From an uncultured Rhodospirillales bacterium (lineage in GTDB: Bacteria > Pseudomonadota > Alphaproteobacteria > Acetobacterales > Acetobacteraceae): a DNA stretch of 64,000 bases. The stretch spans positions 1 through 64,000 of the forward strand of contig CAIMSN010000102.1 in the NCBI GenBank assembly GCA_903844135.1, given 5' to 3'. Below are positions 24,834-33,802 of the stretch, one piece after another; position 1 is the first letter of the stretch; every line of letters starts with the position of its first letter. A program made the translations under genes and the position numbers. The notes beneath the pieces were generated by a model. That model saw only the letters and a program-made list of their open reading frames with translations, was not told where the DNA came from and searched no databases.

Positions 24834-26438
24834 TCAGTTGCCGCTAAGATCCTCGAGTTTCGGCCGCGCCAGGCCGCTCCTGACGCCCCAGAAGCAGAAG
24901 CCGAGCGAGATCGCGCCGACGATCACCATGTCCCAGCCATAGGGCAGGATGCCGATGCCGCCGAACTGGGTGCTGCCGATCCAGGACAGCAGCGCCAGCA
25001 CCGGCAGGTAGCAGACCAGCCAGATCGCGGCGCGGAACTCCTCCAGCAGCGCCGCGGCGCCGGCGTTGCGCCGGTAATAGACGTAGATCGGCAGGGCCGC
25101 CGCGAGCAGCAGGATGATCTCCGCCGTCAGCGGCCAGCGCGCCCAGTACAGCAGCTCCGACGCCACCACGAAGGCCAGCGGGCCGAGCACGGCGATCGCC
25201 GGGGTGCGTACCGGGCGGCGCAGATCCGGCGCGGTGCGGCGCAGCGTCAGCGCCGAGATCGGGATCATCAGGTAGGAGATCACGGTGGCGACCGAGATCA
25301 CCGCCGCCAGCGCGCCCCAGCCGCGGAAGAAATACAGGAACACGAACGACACGCCGAGATTGAACCAGAGCGCGTTGCGCGGCGCGCCGTAGAGCGGGTG
25401 CACCCGGCCGAGGAACACCGGCGCGGTGCCGTTGCGCTCCATGCCGACGATCATCCGCGAGGTGCTGGCCATGTAGGCGGTGCCGGTACCGCTCGGGCTG
25501 AGGAAGGCGTCGAAATACAGCAGCATCGCCAGCCAGTTCAGGTTGAAGGCGAGGGCGAGCTGCGCGAAGGGGGAGGAGAAGTTGATGTGCCCCCAGCCGC
25601 CGGCGGAGAGCAGTCTGGCCGGGTCGATCGCCCCGAGATACGCCACCTGCAGCAGCAGATAGACCACCGCCGAGATCCCCACCGATCCGACCACGGCGAA
25701 CGGGATCGAACGGTCGGGATTGCGGGCTTCCCCCGCCAGGTTCAGCGGACTCTGGAATCCGTTGAAGGCGAAGATGATGCCCGAGGTCGCCACCGCGGTC
25801 AGCACGCCGGCGGCGCCGAACGGCAGGAAGCCGCCGCTGCCGGGGCTCGCCCCGGTCACGTTGCCGGAATGGAACGAGCTCGCGAACAGCGCGAACGCGG
25901 TGAGCGCCGGCACCACCAGCTTGAACAGGGTGATCAGCGCGTTGGAGCGGGCGAAGATCTGCACGCTCCAGTAGTTCAGCAGCATGTAGATCACCACCAG
26001 CACGCCGGCGAACAGCAGCGCCGGGACGGTGAGGTGCCCGTCGACATAAAGGGCGTGCGCCCACGGGTAGGGCCAGGAGCTCATGTATTGCACCGAGGCT
26101 TCCGCCTCGACCGGGATCGCGCTGACGATGGCGATCCAGTTCGCCCAGCCGGCCAGGAAGCCGACCAGCGGGCCGTGGGTGGCGTGGCTGTAGCGCACCA
26201 TGCCGCCGGAGACCGGGAACATCCCGCCGAGCTCGGAGGCGACGAAGGCGATCACCAGCACCACGGCGGCGCCGATCGCCCAGGCGACGAGCGCTGCGGG
26301 GCCGGCGATCGAGGCGGCGCGTTCGGCGCCGAACAGCCAGCCGGAACCGATGATCGAGCCGAGCCCGGTGAACATCAGCGACCAGCCGCCGATCGAACGT
26401 TTCAGCGTGGTCTGGCCCGGGCGGGAGAGGGTGGACAT
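24834..26438 (-). CDS. APC family amino-acid permease
   Basis: 534-aa, roughly 12-span amino acid/polyamine/organocation transporter of the inner membrane. The N-terminal GLGSIIGSGWLFGAERAA matches the helix-1 unwound G(S/A)G motif of the family. GIIFAFNGFQSPLNLAGEAR is the conserved helix-6/loop with the E-A-R motif. The start at 26438 (MSTLSRPGQTTLKR) is right before the first span. The substrate is not clear; it is closest in feel to aspartate/proton-symporter-type permeases. Confidence 0.88.
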   Translation of the reverse strand: MSTLSRPGQTTLKRSIGGWSLMFTGLGSIIGSGWLFGAERAASIAGPAALVAWAIGAAVVLVIAFVASELGGMFPVSGGMVRYSHATHGPLVGFLAGWANWIAIVSAIPVEAEASVQYMSSWPYPWAHALYVDGHLTVPALLFAGVLVVIYMLLNYWSVQIFARSNALITLFKLVVPALTAFALFASSFHSGNVTGASPGSGGFLPFGAAGVLTAVATSGIIFAFNGFQSPLNLAGEARNPDRSIPFAVVGSVGISAVVYLLLQVAYLGAIDPARLLSAGGWGHINFSSPFAQLALAFNLNWLAMLLYFDAFLSPSGTGTAYMASTSRMIVGMERNGTAPVFLGRVHPLYGAPRNALWFNLGVSFVFLYFFRGWGALAAVISVATVISYLMIPISALTLRRTAPDLRRPVRTPAIAVLGPLAFVVASELLYWARWPLTAEIILLLAAALPIYVYYRRNAGAAALLEEFRAAIWLVCYLPVLALLSWIGSTQFGGIGILPYGWDMVIVGAISLGFCFWGVRSGLARPKLEDLSGN

Positions 26439-26652
26439 GGCGGCCTGGTGTCTCCTGCTTCGTCCGCCGGCGACCACACCGGCGGCGCGCCACGAGCCGG
26501 GCGCATGGCCGGTATGCCGTGAATGCGCGGTCGTGGCCATAGGGGGCGGATGGTCGCCAGCCTCGCGTAATCGTGCCGTCCGCGACGGCGCGGCGCCGCA
26601 ACCGGATGCCGCGAGCATCCTTCTAGGGGCTCACCGCCTTGGAAGCTCGTTC

Positions 26653-27558
26653 ATGTCAGACTCCCGGACCGACCGCACCAGAATGCAGGATCCGCGCACC
26701 CAGTATCCCCAGCCGCCGTTTCCGCGGCAGCCGCAGAGCGCGCCTGGCCTGGACGCGGAGATGGATCCCAGACCCGACCATGGCGAGACCAGCTATGTCG
26801 GCCATGGACGGCTCGCCGGACGCAAGGCGCTGGTGACCGGCGCCGATTCCGGCATCGGCAGCGCCGCCGCGCTGGCCTTCGCGCGCGAGGGCGCCGACGT
26901 GGCGATGTCCTACCTTCCGGAAGAGGAAGCCGACGCCAAGAAGATCGCACAGCTCATCGAGGCGGAGGGTCGTCGCGCGGTGCTGCTGCCCGGCGACATC
27001 ACCGACCAGGCGTTCTGCGAGGGCTTGGTCCGCGATGCGTCCAAGGCGCTCGGCGGGCTCGACATCCTCGTCAACAATGCCGGCAAGCAGACCAACCAGT
27101 CCGACATCGGCGACGTCAGCGCCGAGCAGTTCGACCGCACCCTGAAGACCAACCTCTATGCGATGTTCTGGATCTGCAAGGCGGCGGCGCCGCTGATGCC
27201 GCCCGGCGCGTCGATCATCAACACCGCGTCGGTGGTGGCCTACAAGGCGCCGGAGATCCTGCTGGACTACTCGACCACCAAGGCCGGAATCATCACCTTC
27301 ACCAAGGTGCTGGCCAAGCAGCTCATCGAGAAGGGCATCCGCGTCAATGCGGTGGCGCCCGGCCCGTTCTGGACCGCGCTGCAGCCGTCCGGCGGACAGC
27401 CGCAGGACGCGATCGAAAAGTTCGGCAGCTCGGTGCCGCTCGGTCGTCCCGGCCAGCCGGTCGAGATCGCGCCGATCTACGTGTTCCTCGCCTCGCAGGA
27501 GGCGAGCTACGTGACCGGCGAGACCTATGGCGCGACCGGCGGCACCGGACTCGCCTGA
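26653..27558 (+). CDS. SDR family oxidoreductase (YghA/GsiB-like)
   Basis: 301-aa NAD(P)-dependent dehydrogenase of the long-N-terminus SDR group (glucose/ribitol dehydrogenase-like, often stress-induced). The extended N-terminus is rich in Pro/Gln with QYPQPPFPRQPQ. The Rossmann motif is TGADSGIGSA, then NNAGKQ, the catalytic Ser in NTASVVAYKA, YSTTKAG (Tyr/Lys) and the C-terminal VTGETYGATGGTG. It faces away from the permease gene and converges on trehalase. Physiological substrate unknown. Confidence 0.9.
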   Translation: MSDSRTDRTRMQDPRTQYPQPPFPRQPQSAPGLDAEMDPRPDHGETSYVGHGRLAGRKALVTGADSGIGSAAALAFAREGADVAMSYLPEEEADAKKIAQLIEAEGRRAVLLPGDITDQAFCEGLVRDASKALGGLDILVNNAGKQTNQSDIGDVSAEQFDRTLKTNLYAMFWICKAAAPLMPPGASIINTASVVAYKAPEILLDYSTTKAGIITFTKVLAKQLIEKGIRVNAVAPGPFWTALQPSGGQPQDAIEKFGSSVPLGRPGQPVEIAPIYVFLASQEASYVTGETYGATGGTGLA

Positions 27559-27600
27559 ACCTTGGCCTGAACCTTCGCCTGAACCCTGGCCTGCACCCCT
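27553..27600. repeat. 12-bp tandem repeat (4 units) at the SDR stop codon
   Basis: Units GCCTGAACCTTG, GCCTGAACCTTC, GCCTGAACCCTG and GCCTGCACCCCT run end to end. The first contains the SDR stop codon, and two later units repeat TGA in the same frame. It fills almost the whole gap between the SDR and trehalase stops. Confidence 0.9.
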
Positions 27601-29291
27601 CAGTCGGAGACGGTGAGGATCGTGCCGGCCGGCGCGGCCGGCACGGGCGCCGTCTTCTCCAGGTCGGGATAGTCGGCATACAGGCCGAGCTGGACGCCGT
27701 TGGTCCAGCCGAAGCCGATCTGGGTGGCATATTCGCCGCCGCCGCCAGCACCGCCATCGGTGCGGGTGACGTCGTATTTCTCGACCAGCTTCGACGTCGC
27801 CGCGTATCCCGCGGCGACGTTCGCGGTCCAGTTCGCGGCGATCCGGTGCGCGAGCGCGTCCTCGCCGTAGCGCCGGAACCCCTCGACCGCCAGCCATTGC
27901 AGCGGCGCCCAGCCGTTCGGGAAATCCCATTGCTGGGTGGTGGCGACCGTGGTCGCCGCCAGACCGCCCGGCCGCAACAGACGGGCGCGGACCGACATCG
28001 CGACCGCATGCGCCTGCCTGGCGGAGGCGATGCCGAACACCAGCGGATAGACCGTCGCCGCTGAATAGATCCCGGTGCCGCGGCCGGTCTGTCGCACCAG
28101 GTCGTCGAACGCGCCGGCGCCGTCGTCCCACATCAGCCGGCGGATCGCCGACGCCCTGGTCTCCGCCTGGCTGGCGATCCGGTCGGCTTCGGCCTGGTTG
28201 CCGGCCAGCCGCTCGCCCTCCGCCAGCCCCAGCTCCAGCCCGTAGAGCAGACTGTTGAGGTCCGCGGGCACGATGTCGGTGGTGCGGATGGTCGACAGGG
28301 TCTTGCCGTCCGCCAGCCAGCGCGAGGAGAAATCCCACCCCGATTCGGCCGCCGCGCGCAGGTCGCGATACACCCTGTCCGGCGCCCGGCTGGATTGCCG
28401 CGCGGTGGCGATATCCTCCGCATAGCTCTCGTCGCGCGGCGCGTCGCGCTCGTCCCAGTAGCGGTTCAGCAACGTGCCGTCCCAGAGCCTGACGGCGTTG
28501 TGCGCGGCCTGTCCCGGCGGCAGGGCGTCGGCACCGCGCATCCAGTACGCGTGTTCCGCGCGTAGCTCGGGCAGATACTGCCTGAACACGTCCGGTCCGC
28601 GACGCCTTGCCACCACCGCGAGCAGGGTGGCGAAGAAGGGCGGCTGCGACCGGCTGAGATAGTAGGTGCGGTTTCCGTTCGGGACGTGGCCGAAGCGGTC
28701 GATCTCGGAGGCGAAATCGGCGACGATGGAATCGGACAGGTCGCCGCGTCCGGATTGCTCCAGGCCGACCACGTCGAAGAACGTATCCCAGTAATAGAGC
28801 TCGTTGAATCGCCCGCCCGGCACCACGAACGGTCGCGGCAGGCTGAGCAGCGAGGAGAAGCGCGGCACGCTCGCGGCGTCGACCGTCAGGACGCTCCAGA
28901 GCTGGTCGATATAGGACCGGATCGGTTCGCCGCCATTGGCCAGCGGCACCACCGGGCCGGCCGGGCCGGCGCTGAAGGCCTGGCTCACGAAGCCCGACAG
29001 GGAGAATCCCTTCTGGCGCCGGGCGACGTCGTAGGCGAGGTCGATCAGCAGCGGGGCCGCGCGCGGCACCAGGTCGCAGAAGGTCTTCTGGTCGGGATAG
29101 AGCGGTGCCAGTTGCACCGCCTGGAACAGACCGTCGAACACGATCGAGGGCGGTCCGGCGGCCTGGGCGTGCGCCGCTCCCGGTCCGGCCACGATTCCCG
29201 ACAGAGCGACGAAAGCCGCGCCTGGCGCAGTCAGGCTGGAGCGACGGCACGAGGCGGCGCGGCCGCCGTGTTGCGGTCTGGTTCGGCGCAT
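27600..29291 (-). CDS. treA: Periplasmic alpha,alpha-trehalase (GH37)
   Basis: Splits trehalose into two glucose units in the periplasm. The 563-aa precursor has a signal peptide ending GAAHAQA, with RRSSL ahead of the hydrophobic core. Both GH37 signatures are present: PGGRFNELYYWDTFF and QQWDFPNGWAPLQ, plus a Gly-rich GGAGGGGEY loop and the GFGWTNGVQL end motif. A GGGAGGA ribosome site precedes the ATG. It is divergent from the antiporter operon across a 145-bp gap. Trehalose can be an osmolyte, so sharing a promoter region with a cation antiporter may reflect salt stress; inference. Confidence 0.93.
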   Translation of the reverse strand: MRRTRPQHGGRAASCRRSSLTAPGAAFVALSGIVAGPGAAHAQAAGPPSIVFDGLFQAVQLAPLYPDQKTFCDLVPRAAPLLIDLAYDVARRQKGFSLSGFVSQAFSAGPAGPVVPLANGGEPIRSYIDQLWSVLTVDAASVPRFSSLLSLPRPFVVPGGRFNELYYWDTFFDVVGLEQSGRGDLSDSIVADFASEIDRFGHVPNGNRTYYLSRSQPPFFATLLAVVARRRGPDVFRQYLPELRAEHAYWMRGADALPPGQAAHNAVRLWDGTLLNRYWDERDAPRDESYAEDIATARQSSRAPDRVYRDLRAAAESGWDFSSRWLADGKTLSTIRTTDIVPADLNSLLYGLELGLAEGERLAGNQAEADRIASQAETRASAIRRLMWDDGAGAFDDLVRQTGRGTGIYSAATVYPLVFGIASARQAHAVAMSVRARLLRPGGLAATTVATTQQWDFPNGWAPLQWLAVEGFRRYGEDALAHRIAANWTANVAAGYAATSKLVEKYDVTRTDGGAGGGGEYATQIGFGWTNGVQLGLYADYPDLEKTAPVPAAPAGTILTVSD

Positions 29292-29436
29292 GGAGTCCTC
29301 CCGATTTTTTCGTTGCCGCGATTGGCTGGCCGGATGCCTGCCGGGTCAAGTCCGCCGGCCGATCGGCGTTCGGAAAGATCGGTCTGCAACCGGACGGATC
29401 GCCGATGCGTTCGCCGCAGCGAGAAGGGGGACGCCC

Positions 29437-29910
29437 ATGCAGGTCCTGCGCGCGTTGGTCGCCTGGTGCGTCCTGTTCGGCCTGTATCTGGTGCTCGCCG
29501 GAAGCACGGGCGTGACCGAGATCGCCGCCGGAGCGGGCGCGACCAGCCTGGCCACCCTGCTGATCGTCCTGGTGCACGACAAGCGGCGACGGTCCCTGAT
29601 CCTGCGACCGCCGCCCCGCGTGCTGCTCCGCTCCGCCATCGCCCTGGCGACCGACTCCGCCCGCATCGGCCTGGTTCTGCTCCGGGCGATCCTGCGCCGT
29701 CCGCGCGGGGCGGTCGGCAGCGTCGTCCGCCAGCCTTTCGCCGGCGGCGCCGATACCGCGCGGGATGCCGGGCGGCGCGGCCTGGTGACGCTGCTGGCCT
29801 CGCTGGCGCCGAACGGCGTCGTGCTGCATGTCCCGGGCGGGGACGACGTTCTGGTGCTGCACCGGCTGGCGCGGGTGCCCCCGTCCGGCGACCGGGATTG
29901 GCCGGTATGA
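29437..29910 (+). CDS. Na+/H+ antiporter subunit E (MnhE/MrpE, MbhA-like)
   Basis: 157-aa membrane protein, first gene of a seven-gene antiporter operon. It has N-terminal hydrophobic spans (about 3-40) and the family end region LASLAPNGVVLHVPGGDDVLVLH, where MrpE proteins have TPGT-like residues. The ATG at 29437 follows AAGGGGG. The longer upstream frame is not conserved-looking. Its stop overlaps the next start (ATGA). Subunit E is needed for assembly rather than transport in Mrp complexes. Confidence 0.85.
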   Translation: MQVLRALVAWCVLFGLYLVLAGSTGVTEIAAGAGATSLATLLIVLVHDKRRRSLILRPPPRVLLRSAIALATDSARIGLVLLRAILRRPRGAVGSVVRQPFAGGADTARDAGRRGLVTLLASLAPNGVVLHVPGGDDVLVLHRLARVPPSGDRDWPV

Positions 29911-30158
29911 CGGTGTGGATGCTGGCCACGCTCGGCCTGCTGCCGCCGGCGGCGGCCGCCCTGCTCGCCACCGCGCGCGGTGGAACCGGCGAACGGCTGG
30001 TGGCGCTGCAACTCGCCACCGCGCTGTCGGCGATGCTGCTGGCGCTGATGAGCTTCGCGTTCGACCAGCCCAGCTTCATCGATCTGGCCCTGGTGCTGAT
30101 CCTGCTGTCGCTGCCGGGAACGCTGCTGATCGCCCTGTTCATCGAGCGCTGGCTGTGA
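29907..30158 (+). CDS. Antiporter subunit F (MnhF/MrpF, MbhB-like)
   Basis: 83-aa protein with three hydrophobic spans, the usual MrpF size. It has RLVALQLATALSAMLLALMS and a C-terminal LPGTLLIALFIER. Both ends overlap neighbours by 4 bp, giving tight translational coupling. It functions only within the complex. Confidence 0.83.
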   Translation: MTVWMLATLGLLPPAAAALLATARGGTGERLVALQLATALSAMLLALMSFAFDQPSFIDLALVLILLSLPGTLLIALFIERWL

Positions 30159-30505
30159 CGCGCCTGGCGCTCGACGCGCTGCTGTCGCTGGCGGTGCTGT
30201 CGGCGTGGCTGGGCTGTGCCGGGTTCCTCCGCCTGCGCACGGCGCTGGACCGCATGCATTGCGTGGCGTTCGTCAATGCCACCGCCGGCATGCTGCTGAC
30301 GGTAGCCGCCTTCGTCTCCGACGGTCCGTCGGATCGCGCGCTCAAGATTGCGCTGCTGACCGGGCTGGCGCTTCTCGCCGGGGCGGCCTCGTCGCATGCG
30401 ATCGGCCGCGCCCTGCTGATCCGCGGCGACCTGCCGGACGCGCTGCGCATCGCCGGCGTCGCGGAACCGGCCGATCCGCGTCCGAACGACGAGACGCGCG
30501 GATGA
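30155..30505 (+). CDS. Antiporter subunit G (MnhG/MrpG, MbhC-like)
   Basis: 116-aa, three-span protein with GTG start overlapping the subunit F stop. The MrpG signature FLRLRTALDRMHCVAFVNATAG matches the family pattern of an amphipathic helix followed by a small-residue span. A polar C-terminal tail of about 25 residues follows the last span (ends PNDETRG). Stop overlaps the next ATG. Confidence 0.84.
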   Translation: MTRLALDALLSLAVLSAWLGCAGFLRLRTALDRMHCVAFVNATAGMLLTVAAFVSDGPSDRALKIALLTGLALLAGAASSHAIGRALLIRGDLPDALRIAGVAEPADPRPNDETRG

Positions 30506-30795
30506 GCGGGCTGATCGCCGTGCTGTTCCTGCTGGTGGCCGCGACCGGCACCATCGTCGCGCTGTCGCGGGTACCGCGCCATCAGGTGATCGCCATGGCG
30601 GCCAACGGGCTGGCGCTGTCGCTGCTGTTCATGGCGCTGCAGGCGCCGGACGTGGCGTTCGCCGAACTGGCGGCCGGTACCGCCGCCATACCGTTGCTGT
30701 TTCTCGTCGTGCTGGCCAGCATCCGTACCGACCTGATCACCGAGCGCGTCGAACGGCCGGCACCGGGCGAGACGCCACCGGTGCAGAAACCGTGA
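30502..30795 (+). CDS. MbhD-like subunit (MrpA C-terminal piece, DUF4040)
   Basis: 97-aa, three-span protein equivalent to the segment that follows the NuoL-like core in full MrpA; in Mbh complexes it is a separate gene, mbhD. It has VIAMAANGLALSLLFMALQAPDVAFAE in pieces, notably QAPDVAFAELAAG, the conserved acidic span. A separate DUF4040 gene, with no full-length mrpA here, is the clue to the Mbh-like layout. Overlaps both neighbours by 4 bp. Confidence 0.82.
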   Translation: MSGLIAVLFLLVAATGTIVALSRVPRHQVIAMAANGLALSLLFMALQAPDVAFAELAAGTAAIPLLFLVVLASIRTDLITERVERPAPGETPPVQKP

Positions 30796-31553
30796 GCCCT
30801 CGCCTGCGGCGCGCGGTGTTCCTGCTCGCCTGCGTCTGCCTGTTGCCGGCGTTCGCCCATGTGGCGTCGACCATGCCGGCGTTCGGCGCGCATCCGCTGC
30901 CGTATGGCGACCTGATCAACGCGGTGGGCGTCCGCGAGCGCCACGTCACCAACATGGTGAGCGCGATCAATTTCGACTATCGCGGCTTCGACACGCTCGG
31001 CGAGGAGTTCATGATGCTCTGCGCCGTCACCGGCACCACCATCCTGCTGCGCGGCACGCGGGGCGAGACCCAGGACCGGCCGCAGCGTGTGCCCGGCCGC
31101 GAGATCCGCCCGCGCGCGGATGCCACCGTGCTGATCTGCCGCCTGCTGGCCGGCTTCACCGTGCTGTTCGGCCTGTATGTGCTGCTGCATGCCATGACCA
31201 CGCCCGGCGGCGGCTTCCAGGGCGGGGTGATCATCGCCTCCGGGCTGCTGCTGGCTTTCCTCGGCGAGGGCTATCGCGGCTGGCGGCATGTCGCGCATTC
31301 CGAGCTGTTCGACGCCGCGGAGGGTGGCGGGGCCGCGCTCTACGCGCTGTGCGGATTTGCCTCGATGCTGATGGGGCTGCCGTTCCTGCAGAACATGCTG
31401 CCGCTCGGCAAGAGCGGCGACCTGTTCTCCGGCGGGCTGATGCTGGTCGAGAATGCCGGGGTCGGGCTGGCGGTCGCCGGCGGCTTCGGCATCCTCCTGC
31501 TGGAATTCCTGGAAGAGACACGGGAGCCGGAACCGGTGCAGGAGGACGAATGA
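30792..31553 (+). CDS. Fused MbhE-MrpB-like antiporter subunit
   Basis: 253-aa membrane protein, GTG start. The N-terminal part (about 1-90) matches the last piece of MrpA/MbhE (ERHVTNMVSAINFDYRGFDTLGEEF). The C-terminal part (about 105-240) matches MrpB/MbhF (HAMTTPGGGFQGGVIIASGLLLA, then GLMLVENAGVGLAVAGGF). In archaeal Mbh these are two genes, mbhE and mbhF; here they are one chain. The acidic tail EETREPEPVQEDE is cytoplasmic. Confidence 0.85.
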   Translation: MSPRLRRAVFLLACVCLLPAFAHVASTMPAFGAHPLPYGDLINAVGVRERHVTNMVSAINFDYRGFDTLGEEFMMLCAVTGTTILLRGTRGETQDRPQRVPGREIRPRADATVLICRLLAGFTVLFGLYVLLHAMTTPGGGFQGGVIIASGLLLAFLGEGYRGWRHVAHSELFDAAEGGGAALYALCGFASMLMGLPFLQNMLPLGKSGDLFSGGLMLVENAGVGLAVAGGFGILLLEFLEETREPEPVQEDE

Positions 31554-31915
31554 CCGGGTTCCTGCTGCCGCTGCTCCCGTTGCTGCCCTGGGCGGTCGCC
31601 GCCTGGCTGTTCGGCGTCGGGCTGTATGCGATCGTCACCAGCCGGCACTACGTGCATCTGATCGGCTGCCTGTCGGTGGTGCAGGCCTCGACCTACGTGC
31701 TGCTGCTCGCCGCCGGCTACCGCCACGGCGCGCCGGCGCCGATCTTCTACAGCCGGCCGCCGACGCTGGCGGTCGACCCGGTGCTGCAGGCGCTGGTGCT
31801 CACCGACATCGTGATCGGCGCCACCGTGACCGCGCTGCTGCTGGCGCTGGTGCTGCAACTGCACAAGCGGCGCGGCACCATCGATCCGGAGCGCGTCCGG
31901 CCGATGCGGCGATGA
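31550..31915 (+). CDS. Antiporter subunit C (MnhC/MrpC, NuoK-like)
   Basis: 121-aa, three-span homologue of complex I subunit NuoK. It has VGLYAIVTSRHYVHLIGCLSV and the hallmark DPVLQALVLTDIVIGATVTA. It starts with an ATGA overlap to the previous gene. Its stop lies in the first copy of a 26-bp tandem duplication, which has pushed the next gene's start 49 bp downstream. Confidence 0.88.
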   Translation: MTGFLLPLLPLLPWAVAAWLFGVGLYAIVTSRHYVHLIGCLSVVQASTYVLLLAAGYRHGAPAPIFYSRPPTLAVDPVLQALVLTDIVIGATVTALLLALVLQLHKRRGTIDPERVRPMRR

Positions 31916-31967
31916 ACGGCCTTCGGCCGATGCGGCGATGAACGGCCTTTGGCCGATGCGGCGATGA
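31899..31967. repeat. 26-bp tandem duplication at the subunit C/D junction (2.7 copies)
   Basis: Two full 26-bp units (31899-31924, 31925-31950) differ by one base, and a 17-bp partial third unit follows (31951-31967). Each copy contains ATGA: the first holds the subunit C stop (TGA 31913-31915), the third holds the subunit D start (ATG 31964). ATGs in copies 1 and 2 are out of frame with subunit D. Confidence 0.95.
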
Positions 31968-33802
31968 GCGCCCTGCTCGCGCTCGCGCTGCAGCCGGTGC
32001 TGCCGGTGGCGATTCCGCTGACCGTCGGCGGGCTGATGCTGTCGGTGAGCAAGCGGCTGCCGCGCAAGGTTCCGGACGTGGTCGCGATCCTCGTCGCGCT
32101 GCTGTGCTGCGGACTCTGCGCGCTGCTGGCGACCCGCAGCGCGGCCGCGCCGATCGTGTCCTGGTTCGGCGGCTGGACCCCGCGCCAGGGCCAGCCGATC
32201 GGCATCGCCTTCGTGGTGACGCCGGCCGGCGGCTGGTTCGCCTGCTTCGTCTGCCTGCTGTTCGCGGCGACCCTCGTGTTCTCCTGGGGATTCTTCGAGA
32301 AGACCGCGGCGCATTTCCATGTGCTGATGATCCTGTTCATGGCCGGCATGGTCGGCTTCTGCCTGACCCACGATCTGTTCAACCTGTTCGTCTGGTTCGA
32401 GCTGATGAGCGTGGCGGCGTTCGCGCTCACCGGCTACGCGCTGCGTGATTCCGCATTGTCCGGCGCGCTCAACTTCACCGTCGTCAACACCATCGGCAGC
32501 TACCTGATCCTGGGCGGCATCGGCCTGGTCTACAGCGAAGTCGGCGCGCTGGATTTCGCCGGCCTCGCGTACGGCATCGCTGGCGTGCCGCACAGCCCGG
32601 TAGTGGTCGCGAGTTTCGTGCTGCTGTCGAGCGGCCTGCTGATCAAGGGTGCGCAGGTGCCGTACCAGTTCTGGCTGGCCGACGCGCATTCCGTCGCCCC
32701 GAGCCCGGTCTCGGTGATCTTCTCCGGCGCGATGGTGGCGATCGGCCTCTACGGCGTCGCTGAACTGTACTGGACCGTGTTCCAGGCCGCGCCCGTGGTG
32801 CAGCATCTGATGCGGTCCATGCTGCTGGGGATGGGCGAGGCCAGCGCCATCGTCGGCGGCGTGATGGCGCTGCTGCAGCGGCATTTCAAACGCCTGCTGG
32901 CGTTCTCGACGGTGTCGCATTGCGGGATCCTGCTGATCGGCATCGCGCTCGCCAGCCGGCAGGGCCTGGCCGGCACGCTGCTCTACATGCTCGGCCACGG
33001 GCTGGTGAAGGGCGCGCTGTTCATGGTCGCCGGCATCATGCTGGCGGTGCTGGGCGGGATCGACGAGATCGGCCTGCGCGGCGCCGGGCGCCGGATCTGG
33101 CCGGCCGGGATCGCCATGGGGTTCGGCGGCCTGCTGCTCGCGGGGCTCCCGGTGGGGGTGATGGATACCGGGCTGGAACGGATCGGCACGGCGATCCACG
33201 ACGCGCATGCCCGCGTCGCGCTGCCGGCGGTGATGATCGGGCTGGTCTGCACCGGCGCCGCGGTGCTGCGCGTCACCGGCCGCGTGTTTCTGGGCCTGGG
33301 GCCGGTCGCGGGGGAGGAGGAGCGCTCGCCGACCGAGCAGGAGCGCGAGGACGCCAACCGGCCGCTCTGGCTGATGCTGGTCCCGACCGCCGCCCTGATC
33401 CTGCTCTCTCTGCCGATCGCGCACGATGCCGACCGGCTGGGCTGGGTGGCGGCGAGCCAGCTCATGCAGCCGCGCACCGCTTCGATCCTCGGTCTCGGTC
33501 TCGGTTCCGGGCCGGGCTCCGGCCTGGACGCCGTGCCTGCCTCTGCTCTTGTCGCCGTGCCGGCTTGGTCGCCGGCGCCGGTCTCCTGGCTGCCCTGGCT
33601 GGCGACCGCGCTGGCGCTCGGCCTGGCGGCGCTGGGGTTGAGCTGGCATCGCCTGCCCGGGACGACGATCCGCCTGTACGAGCGGTCGGTCGGCCCGGTG
33701 GTGGCCGGGCTGTCGGCGACGCAGAGCGGCCTGGTGGCGGACTACGTCACCTGGATCACGGTCGGGCTGGCCTTGTTCGGGATCCTGTCGGCGTTCGGCT
33801 GA
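31964..33802 (+). CDS. Antiporter subunit D (MnhD/MrpD, MbhH-like, NuoM/N family)
   Basis: 612-aa ion-translocating subunit with about 14 spans, the only large proton-pumping-type subunit in the operon. FCLTHDLFNLFVWFELMSVA contains the conserved channel Glu, HSVAPSPVSVIFSGAMVAIG carries the TM7 region next to the key Lys of LLIKGAQVPYQFWL, and LGHGLVKGALFM holds another buried Lys. The Ala/Pro-rich loop near residue 510-540 is low complexity. The stop abuts the convergent membrane-protein stop directly. A GAMV-type channel without a NuoL-like partner is unusual for Mrp. Confidence 0.9.
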   Translation: MSALLALALQPVLPVAIPLTVGGLMLSVSKRLPRKVPDVVAILVALLCCGLCALLATRSAAAPIVSWFGGWTPRQGQPIGIAFVVTPAGGWFACFVCLLFAATLVFSWGFFEKTAAHFHVLMILFMAGMVGFCLTHDLFNLFVWFELMSVAAFALTGYALRDSALSGALNFTVVNTIGSYLILGGIGLVYSEVGALDFAGLAYGIAGVPHSPVVVASFVLLSSGLLIKGAQVPYQFWLADAHSVAPSPVSVIFSGAMVAIGLYGVAELYWTVFQAAPVVQHLMRSMLLGMGEASAIVGGVMALLQRHFKRLLAFSTVSHCGILLIGIALASRQGLAGTLLYMLGHGLVKGALFMVAGIMLAVLGGIDEIGLRGAGRRIWPAGIAMGFGGLLLAGLPVGVMDTGLERIGTAIHDAHARVALPAVMIGLVCTGAAVLRVTGRVFLGLGPVAGEEERSPTEQEREDANRPLWLMLVPTAALILLSLPIAHDADRLGWVAASQLMQPRTASILGLGLGSGPGSGLDAVPASALVAVPAWSPAPVSWLPWLATALALGLAALGLSWHRLPGTTIRLYERSVGPVVAGLSATQSGLVADYVTWITVGLALFGILSAFG

